This document shows positions 1 through 5,504 of a stretch of 8,348 nucleotides of DNA, in pieces. Position numbers and translations under genes: made by a program. Every line of letters starts with the position of its first letter. The stretch's first letter is position 1. This stretch comes from Bdellovibrionaceae bacterium UBA1609 (GTDB lineage: Bacteria > Bdellovibrionota > Bdellovibrionia > Bdellovibrionales > UBA1609): the NCBI GenBank assembly GCA_002321895.1, contig DCMZ01000011.1, positions 1-8,348 of the forward strand, given 5' to 3'. Under the pieces are notes generated by a model. The model ran no database searches. It saw only the letters and a program-made list of their open reading frames with translations, and was not told the DNA's origin.

Positions 1-5
1 AAGAC

Positions 6-24
6 ATTCCCGCCGCCTCCACCA
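6..24 (+). other. ssrA (tmRNA) 3'-end fragment, candidate attachment site
   Basis: The 19 bases ATTCCCGCCGCCTCCACCA fit the end of a tmRNA or tRNA: T-stem 3' strand CCCGC (9-13), acceptor strand CGCCTCC (14-20), discriminator A and CCA. This wording is common at the 3' end of bacterial ssrA. The T-loop expected just upstream (TTCRANN) is absent: positions 2-8 read AGACATT. The homology therefore seems to stop near position 6, which is what a duplicated att core looks like. Tyrosine integrases such as the one at 7180-8280 often target ssrA or tRNA 3' ends. A tRNA origin instead of ssrA cannot be excluded. Confidence 0.55.
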
Positions 25-33
25 AACGATACA

Positions 34-66
34 GATTCCCAAAGAAATTTGGGAATTTTATTTTTT
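34..66 (+). terminator. Rho-independent terminator after the ssrA end
   Basis: A perfect 9-bp stem (ATTCCCAAA 35-43 with TTTGGGAAT 48-56) closes a GAAA loop (44-47) and is followed by a T-rich run, TTTATTTTTT (57-66). An extra G-U pair (34/57) is possible. It lies 10 bases after the CCA end, as expected for the terminator of ssrA. Confidence 0.85.
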
Positions 67-76
67 GGAAATAATT

Positions 77-104
77 TTAACTAGTTAACTGGAAGAAGGC
101 TTCC
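77..104. repeat. 12-bp palindrome followed by a short hairpin
   Basis: TTAACTAGTTAA (77-88) is a perfect palindrome and overlaps a second one, AGTTAACT (83-90). Directly after it, GGAAG (91-95) can pair with CTTCC (100-104). There is no T-run after the hairpin. Being close to the att piece, these could be protein-binding sites for recombination or regulation, but no function can be assigned. Confidence 0.4.
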
Positions 105-162
105 GGATCAGCTGGCCGAATATCACTCCAGATCACGCTAAATAACGGGGTTTGCAGATTCT

Positions 163-200
163 TGTGGTGAGTGGCTGTGGTGATTATAATTTTGTGGTGA
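163..200 (+). repeat. Three direct repeats of TGTGGTGA, possible integrase arm sites
   Basis: The same 8-mer occurs at 163-170, 176-183 and 193-200, all in one orientation, at start spacings of 13 and 17 bases. Short direct repeats 100-200 bp from an att core are typical of arm-type sites for the N-terminal domain of tyrosine integrases, or of excisionase sites. A 7-of-8 match, GTGGTGA, occurs at 8267-8273 near the other end. The same 7-mer in inverse (TCACCAC) also appears inside the KAP gene near 2540, so the right-end match alone is weak. The function is inferred. Confidence 0.5.
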
Positions 201-217
201 ATGAAGCTCCACACGCC

Positions 218-246
218 TTAACTTTTGTAAACAAAAGTACTATATT
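218..246 (+). promoter_or_regulatory. Promoter candidate for the KAP NTPase gene
   Basis: A -35-like TTAACT (218-223, 4 of 6 to consensus) and a -10-like TATATT (241-246, 5 of 6) are separated by exactly 17 bases. This would start transcription near 252 and give a leader of only about 20 bases before the TTG start at 273. Consensus matching by eye is weak evidence alone; the palindrome in the spacer adds support. Confidence 0.5.
221..238. promoter_or_regulatory. Palindromic operator candidate in the promoter spacer
   Basis: ACTTTTGT (221-228) and ACAAAAGT (231-238) form a perfect 8-bp inverted repeat with 2 bases between. The site fills the space between the proposed -35 and -10 boxes, which is a classic position for a dimeric repressor. 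No classical repressor gene is visible in the window. The excisionase-type protein, the 65-aa protein or a host factor could bind, but nothing links any of them to the site. Confidence 0.55.
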
Positions 247-272
247 TCCAATTTTACCTTTGGGGGCACAGG

Positions 273-3200
273 TTGAGTAAAAAGAAGATTCATTTGTATC
301 CAGATAGGCCGGAGACATCAAGCGATCTGAAGTTTGCCCACAGGGTTTTAGGCACTTGGCTCGAAGATATCCTTCGAGACATTGTTACTCCATATCGCAT
401 TGCCATTACAAGCAAACTTGGCTCAGGCAAATCAACAGTCGTCCAAAAAGCATTGCAGTACTTTGAGGAAAACGAAGAAAAATATGCATCTGCTTATGTG
501 GACGTCTGGAAGCTAGACAAAGAGTCCTCCAGAAGAAGTGCTATACTTCGAATTGCGGAAGAGTTTGAGATTAACGAAGATACCTACAAAAAAATAGAAT
601 CTGACATTTATGGAAGGTCCACAGATTTTTCGAATGCCAATATTAAGGATTTTTTTAAGGGAAAAGCTGGAGATTTAACAAAGGAACAAATCGCTTTTGT
701 TCTTCTTTTAAGCCTTTCTCTTGGAGTAATTACCTACCTATCACTCGAATCACTTGATTTTACCAAAGAAATGCATGATGGACTAAAGTTTTTGGCTGGC
801 CTGGGCGTAACAGTCTACACGGCAATGCTTAACTTTGTTTCTCGATACATTCTTCAAGTGAAAAGTACGATGGCGAGAGACCCTTTTGTTGGCCCAGAAG
901 AATTTGAATCTTCGCTTGAGGAGATTTTAAAAGACAAGAATGTTGCTGGAAAAAGAGCAATTATTGTTTTTGATAATATTGACCGTGCCCCTAAATCTCG
1001 AACGGAAGAAATATTAACTGGGATTTCTGCATTCTTTGACAATTCCAAACATAAATCTCTCCGGGATCTTGTCATACTTGTCCCGTTTTCCGAGCATGAA
1101 CATGATGAGCTAGATGAAAAGACCATTCAAAAATTTTTTGATGCCGCAATTCCTCTGCCAGAACTGGTTCCAGATGATTTAATTGAGTACTCAAAAGAGA
1201 AACTGGTAGATTCAGAATGGAAACAGGAAGCTGAACAAATTGCCGAGCTGATTGATTTTGGACCCTTTCATACGCCAAGACAAATATTACACTTTATTAA
1301 CGAACTTGTGGCCCGAGATAATCTGGCTGAGCGATTGGAGAGCGAGAGGCATATCACAGAGGAGGGTAATTATGAATCTTATCTTCCAAAGGGGGCAATT
1401 ACTAAGAATAGAGTGTTTTTCGCAAAGAGTTCAATTTGCGAAAAAATCTGGCCTGGTTTTTTAAACTTTGTTGTCTCTCACTTTCACGAGCCCAAAGAGA
1501 TTTTTGAAGTTACTCAAGCAGAAATAATACTGGAGAAAGCTAAGAATACGTTGCCTAGTGACAAACAAAAAATCCATCTTTTGTTAAAATTTTTGAAGCA
1601 AACTGAGGGCACGCCATCTTCTTTGCCAGAATCATTTGAGGCGGTTCTATACTTTAAAGGGTCTGATACAGAAGTCTCGATACCTGGTGGTTTTACAGTA
1701 AGAAATGCTTTGGTTAGGAGAGATTCCGAAAAAATAAAGGAATTCATAGATGATGATCCCGATAAGAACGTAGGTAATCTTTTAAAACTTTTTAAGATTA
1801 TTTTAAAACGCAATAAGGGGAACTACTTAAGGGTTAGAAACAGCTTTTCCACAATTTGTCAGACTTTAGAGGTTGATCAATTTACTCCAGAGGCAAAAGC
1901 AATCTTAAATGAGGCAGTGATTGGAAATCCCAAAATTATAGAAGACGTGCCTCTTAAGTATATAGTTTCGATCACCGAACTCAATGACACCGAGGTTGCC
2001 AACATTAAAACTTGGAAGTTTGTCGATGAACACTACAAGAGCTTGTTGAAAATGGAAGAGTCGGAACGTAAAGAAGGATTTAAGAATTGGGAGGCTGATT
2101 ATTTAAAAGAAGTCTTTAGGCAACCTAAAGGCATTGAAAGAGCACAACTTGATCCTTCTAAGGTTCCTACTTCAGTTTTAATGGAAAACGAATCTAGACA
2201 GAGTTTTGATGGCACATACCCTCACGAGATTGTTACTCCAGGGCACGCCCTTGAAGCTATTGAGTACGCTATCAACACAGAATTTGAAGACTTGGAAGGT
2301 GTTGAGTTCTCCAATATCCCAGCTTTAGTGGAACGAGCTTTTCATTTGTGTGGAGACGGGCATGCGGAAATTACTAAGACAATTTTTGAAAAAATCTGGA
2401 CCAAGTTGAACGAATTATTCTCCAAGAAGGATTATGATCCTAAGAAAATTGACGGAATAGTTCGTATTTTAATATCATTGCCTTCAGATAGCCGATGCCC
2501 TGCCGAGAAGTGGACACCATTGAAACAGAACTTGAATGGTCACCACGGCCACGTAAAGCAGGCCATTGATAAAAGCGCTCGTAAAGAAGCATTTGGGTTA
2601 TTGGTAGTCTTACTTGATAAAGTCAATATAGCCGATCAACCAAATCTTATAAACAACTTAAAAGAGGCCGTTAACAATAGTCAGGTAGAAGACTATCAAT
2701 ATTTATTCTCAATTCTTGAAGAATGGAGCTGGGTTGAGGCAGTTGCTAAAACAATTAAAGCAGAATTCACTAAGAGACTTAAACAAAAGAATATTTTATC
2801 ATTTTTCATTAAAAATTCTGAGAACAGCGCCGCGAACTACTTATTGGATAATTGGAAGGACTTTGCTGGGCTGCCTTTCATTTCTGAGATTATACTAGAG
2901 CTTCCAGAAGAAGATGAGTTTAAAGTGAGTCAAAAAGATCTGGTCACATTAGTATCAAACGAGCCAGGGCTAGTTGCCGGCGAGACACGAGTTGCTACCT
3001 TAAGACTTCTGGCAACGCATGATTTAGCTGATTCCGCGGATAAGATTATAGAAGCGCAAATTCCTGAACGTACAAATGTAAAGGTTATTAAGGATCTTTG
3101 CGAATGGATTATAAAAAACAAAAGGGAAAAGATTGAAGAGCTGATGAGTAGCGCCAAGCAAGAGATTGAACAAAGTAATGTAAACCCATGGACAGCAAAA

Positions 3201-3533
3201 GAAGTCTGCACGATGATCTTGGCCACCATAGATCCATCTGGACGCACTGATGATTACTTTTATGACATCACTGACAAGGCAATAAACAGGGGTATATCTT
3301 CTTGCAATGATCAAGTTGTGGTAATTGAGGTGGCCGACTCACTCGTTAAGATATGGAACGCAGGTGTTAAGCCTGCAGAAAAACATTTAGATGCCTTTGA
3401 AACAGCAGTGAAGTCCAAAGATTTCTTCGAGGATGAAAAGAGCTTACCTGAATCAATAAATAAAATCCGAAAAAAGTATGACATTAAAAAGTCGACCCTA
3501 AAAAAAGGATTAGAGAAACTTGGCTTGGATTAG
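273..3533 (+). CDS. Large KAP-type P-loop NTPase with membrane insertion, candidate defence protein
   Basis: The gene encodes 1086 aa and starts with TTG. No earlier start exists after the in-frame stop at 228-230, and a GGGGG stretch at 262-266 may serve as a ribosome site. Walker A is SKLGSGKST (47-55), with Ser where the first Gly usually stands. Walker B is AIIVFDNIDR (229-238), close to the KAP pattern ending in D-x-D-R. Between them lie two hydrophobic segments (about 140-157 and 171-195), the membrane insertion typical of many KAP NTPases, so the protein is probably anchored in the inner membrane. Residues ~330-1086 are charged, mostly helical-looking, contain no motif I recognise, and may be a repeat scaffold or sensor. 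KAP proteins include the phage-excluding PifA. With the gene in the cargo position of a mobile element, an anti-phage role is plausible but inferred. The KAP assignment is firm; the function is not. Confidence 0.85.
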   Translation: MSKKKIHLYPDRPETSSDLKFAHRVLGTWLEDILRDIVTPYRIAITSKLGSGKSTVVQKALQYFEENEEKYASAYVDVWKLDKESSRRSAILRIAEEFEINEDTYKKIESDIYGRSTDFSNANIKDFFKGKAGDLTKEQIAFVLLLSLSLGVITYLSLESLDFTKEMHDGLKFLAGLGVTVYTAMLNFVSRYILQVKSTMARDPFVGPEEFESSLEEILKDKNVAGKRAIIVFDNIDRAPKSRTEEILTGISAFFDNSKHKSLRDLVILVPFSEHEHDELDEKTIQKFFDAAIPLPELVPDDLIEYSKEKLVDSEWKQEAEQIAELIDFGPFHTPRQILHFINELVARDNLAERLESERHITEEGNYESYLPKGAITKNRVFFAKSSICEKIWPGFLNFVVSHFHEPKEIFEVTQAEIILEKAKNTLPSDKQKIHLLLKFLKQTEGTPSSLPESFEAVLYFKGSDTEVSIPGGFTVRNALVRRDSEKIKEFIDDDPDKNVGNLLKLFKIILKRNKGNYLRVRNSFSTICQTLEVDQFTPEAKAILNEAVIGNPKIIEDVPLKYIVSITELNDTEVANIKTWKFVDEHYKSLLKMEESERKEGFKNWEADYLKEVFRQPKGIERAQLDPSKVPTSVLMENESRQSFDGTYPHEIVTPGHALEAIEYAINTEFEDLEGVEFSNIPALVERAFHLCGDGHAEITKTIFEKIWTKLNELFSKKDYDPKKIDGIVRILISLPSDSRCPAEKWTPLKQNLNGHHGHVKQAIDKSARKEAFGLLVVLLDKVNIADQPNLINNLKEAVNNSQVEDYQYLFSILEEWSWVEAVAKTIKAEFTKRLKQKNILSFFIKNSENSAANYLLDNWKDFAGLPFISEIILELPEEDEFKVSQKDLVTLVSNEPGLVAGETRVATLRLLATHDLADSADKIIEAQIPERTNVKVIKDLCEWIIKNKREKIEELMSSAKQEIEQSNVNPWTAKEVCTMILATIDPSGRTDDYFYDITDKAINRGISSCNDQVVVIEVADSLVKIWNAGVKPAEKHLDAFETAVKSKDFFEDEKSLPESINKIRKKYDIKKSTLKKGLEKLGLD

Positions 3534-3544
3534 TATTATACTCC

Positions 3545-4030
3545 GGCTTACCCCCTACCCTAGTAGGATCTACGGTGGCGAACGCCAAACTCCAGACTTA
3601 ACCCCCTGATGGGCACCACTCATAGCACCTATCTAATGCTATCAGTACGACCCACCAGTTAAGGACAGGTGCCGGTAATCCCTGTCCAGAGCCATCGGCC
3701 GTTATCTGGAGGTGAAGGTTGCCCTTCGTGTAATCACATCCTCAAGTCGTCGGTTCAACATGGACATACCCCTGCCTCAATTCCATCAATCCGTTGAACT
3801 AACTGAAGCGTTGACTGACCAGCCTTCTGAATAATTATTACCCAGCCCCTACTGGCACCTAGTCACGAAGTGAAAATGTGAGTGAGTATTAGCTATCTGC
3901 CCTCTCTATTAAAAATTCTAACAACAGGTCCCCCCTGAAGTTTAGCCCAGCAACTCACAAACTGTTTGGCAAACATTATTAGTTATTTGCACCTTGCCTG
4001 ATTTTACGCCCAGCAGGCTACCCATTGGCG
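3545..4030 (-). ncRNA. Candidate large structured non-coding RNA
   Basis: This stretch has no credible ORF, is visibly more G+C-rich than its surroundings, and is packed with inverted repeats. Pairs seen: 3554-3558/3563-3567; 3597-3602/3658-3663 enclosing 3622-3627/3637-3642; 3663-3669/3681-3687; 3685-3690/3705-3710; 3709-3712/3740-3743 enclosing 3714-3718/3723-3727 and 3728-3730/3735-3737 as a three-way junction; 3753-3759/3793-3799 stacked on 3760-3764/3782-3786; 3842-3845/3852-3855; 3996-4000/4014-4018. Some neighbouring stems share one or two bases, so not all can form at once. On the minus strand the loop at 3719-3722 is GCAA, a GNRA tetraloop. Several stems gain U-G pairs on that strand where the plus strand would have C-A; the 3753-3799 helix favours plus. 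Ends are uncertain, and structure may reach ~4245. No family is recognised. A plus-strand leader for the 65-aa gene is the alternative. Confidence 0.5.
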
Positions 4031-4301
4031 TTTTTTAAGCAACAACAAGGAAAACGCGTTTTTTTCTCAAAAGAAACCCCTAAGTTTTAAAACACAAAAA
4101 TAATTTTTATATTTAGCAAGCGCTAAGGTAAACACACCGATTTTTTAAAGAGCGCCTTTCGAAAAAAATTTGAGACGCTTCTTTAGTTTCCTAAACAGGC
4201 TGCTTAGAAGTTTTTCAATTTGGGGGCGGCCCTTTGCCCGCGTTTTTATTTTAAAGCTCTTAGACGGCGTTTATGGAGGTCGGTTTTTAACCAATATTAA
4301 A
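4031..4301. other. AT-rich non-coding stretch with hairpins
   Basis: No credible gene is present. The stretch holds the palindrome AAAACGCGTTTT (4051-4062), a hairpin TTAGC/GCTAA (4113-4117/4122-4126), and a hairpin TTTAG/CTAAA (4182-4186/4191-4195) whose loop is GAAA on the minus strand. A GC-rich hairpin lies around 4224-4239 and is followed on the plus strand by GCGTTTTTATTTT, a weak terminator-like arrangement. The word GCGTTTT recurs at 4028, 4056 and 4240. It may contain the promoter of the minus-strand RNA, the promoter of the 65-aa gene, or both, but no convincing -35/-10 pair was found. Confidence 0.4.
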
Positions 4302-4312
4302 ATCGTTTTCCA
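4302..4312 (+). repeat. 11-bp direct repeat, copy 1 (ATCGTTTTCCA)
   Basis: An identical copy lies at 4541-4551, so the pair brackets the 65-aa gene. Copy 1 runs into CAATTTAGGTCG just before the ribosome site; a similar CCAATTAAGGTG follows copy 2 at 4563-4574. The pair could be regulatory sites or the trace of a small duplication. Confidence 0.45.
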
Positions 4313-4336
4313 ATTTAGGTCGAAAGGAGCCTTTTT

Positions 4337-4534
4337 ATGAATGAAAAGACAAAAAGCAGGAAAAACCAAATTGCAAAAGAAGCCGAGTTAATTTTGAAAA
4401 AACTGGACAAGAAAAATGGAGGCACAGCCGACAACAAAACTTTTGTAGCTCTATCTGCATTGGCCGTGGCATCTACTATAGATGATGACAACCTGGCTAG
4501 ACGATTACTTAGTCTAGTAAAACAGGTAAACTAG
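4337..4534 (+). CDS. Small protein of unknown function, 65 aa
   Basis: An excellent ribosome site AAAGGAG (4323-4329), 7 bases before the ATG, makes this short frame believable. The protein opens with a basic stretch (KTKSRKNQIAKEAELILKKL) and continues as a likely helical, alanine- and leucine-rich segment ending LARRLLSLVKQVN. There is no signal peptide, clear membrane segment or motif I recognise. Size and charge suit a small regulator, an antitoxin-like protein or a copy-control protein, but nothing in the sequence chooses between these. It stands alone between the structured region and the serine recombinase, with its own downstream hairpin terminator at 4641-4674. Confidence 0.65.
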   Translation: MNEKTKSRKNQIAKEAELILKKLDKKNGGTADNKTFVALSALAVASTIDDDNLARRLLSLVKQVN

Positions 4535-4540
4535 ACAGAT

Positions 4541-4551
4541 ATCGTTTTCCA
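4541..4551 (+). repeat. 11-bp direct repeat, copy 2 (ATCGTTTTCCA)
   Basis: This copy is identical to 4302-4312 and starts 6 bases after the stop codon of the 65-aa gene. It lies upstream of the tandem 9-bp repeats. Confidence 0.45.
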
Positions 4552-4596
4552 CTAAAGAGAATCCAATTAAGGTGTTCCAGATAAGTTTTTTATTGA

Positions 4597-4623
4597 ACGT
4601 CGTTAACGTCGTTTACGTCGTAA
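4597..4623 (+). repeat. Three tandem 9-bp repeats, iteron-like
   Basis: ACGTCGTTA (4597-4605), ACGTCGTTT (4606-4614) and ACGTCGTAA (4615-4623) sit head to tail with the core ACGTCGT unchanged. A weaker relative, ACGTCCGTT, is at 4652-4660 in the loop of the next terminator. An AT-rich segment (4581-4594) lies directly upstream, an arrangement seen in small replication origins. Because the element encodes a replication-type ATPase, an origin is possible. A binding site for a regulator or the nearby serine recombinase is the alternative. Confidence 0.6.
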
Positions 4624-4640
4624 AAGGAACAGCTTTATTT

Positions 4641-4674
4641 GCGCACCCTTAACGTCCGTTTAAGGTGCGCTTTT
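4641..4674 (+). terminator. Rho-independent terminator of the 65-aa gene
   Basis: GCGCACC plus TTAA, with one bulged C, pairs with TTAA plus GGTGCGC across 4641-4670, followed by TTTT (4671-4674). The T-run is only on the plus strand, so it fits the 65-aa gene and not the recombinase arriving from the other side. The hairpin could still slow transcription from the minus strand. Confidence 0.7.
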
Positions 4675-4713
4675 GATCACGCTCCTAAACCATTGAAAAC
4701 AGATGCCCATAAC

Positions 4714-5331
4714 TCACGAATTTTCTGGGGGTTTTCGGTGCGCTTTAATAGTCCTTGTTACCATTCCCATGGAGTATCCTGTCCGTCGACATATCTCCCG
4801 ATAGCTCAAACCTTGTTCCCGAAGATCAATGATCTTGAATGGAACAAAGGTTGGAGCTTTCGGGCGACCAATTTGTTTCCCCTTATTCCTGGCATGTTCA
4901 ATGCCCATCTTTGTTCGTTCTGAAATCAAAGATTTTTCAAACTCAGCAAATGCGCCAATAATATGAACAAGCAATCGTCCACTTGCAGTTGTCATATCCA
5001 GTTGGTCTTTTAGACTTACAAACTCTACCCCTAAATCGGTGAACTCCTGTAGTGTCACAACCAAGTGCTTTAGCGAGCGAAAGAGGCGGTCTAATTTGAC
5101 AACAACTACGACATCAACGTGACGATTATGGGTTAGGGTCAGTAGTTCTTTGAGGCCTGGTCTATTGCTGGAAGATCCAGAATAGCCGTGATCGATAATT
5201 TCTTTCGTGATCGTCCATCCTCGTGCGTGGCAGTAGCGGCGAAGTTCTTCAATCTGTACTTCGGGCTTTTGATCGCTATGGGCCGTGCTACATCGAGCAT
5301 AAATAGCGGCCCTTACTTGTCGGTTTTCCAA
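4714..5331 (-). CDS. Serine recombinase, resolvase/invertase family
   Basis: The protein has 205 aa, the usual size of small resolvases and invertases. It cuts and rejoins DNA through a serine nucleophile, Ser15 in YARCST (11-16). Other family hallmarks are GYSGSSSNRPGLKELL (49-64), the KLDRLFRS segment (79-86) with the active-site arginines, and the FEKSLISERT helix (131-140). A GRPKA linker (155-159) leads to a C-terminal helix-turn-helix (about 170-197) that binds the crossover site. The TTG start is supported by AAGGAG at 5344-5339 on the minus strand, 7 bases away. The gene is divergent from the AAA+ ATPase. It may resolve dimers of the excised element, invert a segment or be a passenger; no paired crossover sites were found. 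Confidence 0.9.
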   Translation of the reverse strand: MENRQVRAAIYARCSTAHSDQKPEVQIEELRRYCHARGWTITKEIIDHGYSGSSSNRPGLKELLTLTHNRHVDVVVVVKLDRLFRSLKHLVVTLQEFTDLGVEFVSLKDQLDMTTASGRLLVHIIGAFAEFEKSLISERTKMGIEHARNKGKQIGRPKAPTFVPFKIIDLREQGLSYREICRRTGYSMGMVTRTIKAHRKPPENS

Positions 5332-5344
5332 CCCAACACTCCTT

Positions 5345-5504
5345 TTTTGCGCCGCACAACCTTAAGCATCTACCCTTTTTTTGAAAAAAGAAAGTTAATA
5401 ATTTTAACAACTTATAAACTTTTTTCGATTTTTTTCATTTTTTTGGGAGCTTAGGCCGATTTCAGACGTTCTTAGGGACCTCATTTACTAGATAAGGAGG
5501 TAAA
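5345..5504. promoter_or_regulatory. Divergent promoter region between serine recombinase and AAA+ gene
   Basis: This AT-rich space must hold the start signals of both divergent genes. It contains an inverted repeat GTTAA/TTAAC with a 5-base centre (5394-5408) and, beside it, a CTTTTTT/AAAAAAG repeat around 5375-5390. A TATAAA at 5413-5418 can serve as a plus-strand -10 box, but no good -35 lies at the right distance. The region could also be the recombinase crossover site, since such sites often lie upstream of resolvase genes. The plus-strand ribosome site AAGGAGGT (5494-5501) is perfect. Confidence 0.5.

Noticed and set aside
2930..3314. Two minus-strand frames of about 100 codons over the KAP gene
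   Set aside because: They are antisense to a well-supported long gene, lack ribosome sites and have low-complexity translations.
3760..3834. 24-codon ATG frame in the gene-free stretch
   Set aside because: No ribosome site precedes it, and both ends fall in the arms of a helix, which fits structured RNA better.
3834..3900. Faint resemblance of the plus strand to the complement of a 16S rRNA segment
   Set aside because: Only short words such as TACTGGCACCTAG are similar; the universally conserved neighbouring segments are absent.
4222..4241. GGGGGCGG as the 5' end of a second tmRNA
   Set aside because: The conserved tmRNA sequence following the 5' acceptor strand is missing and no tag reading frame is present.
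4639..4923. Plus-strand frame of 94 codons
   Set aside because: It begins in a terminator hairpin and runs antisense over the serine recombinase, whose motifs are unmistakable.
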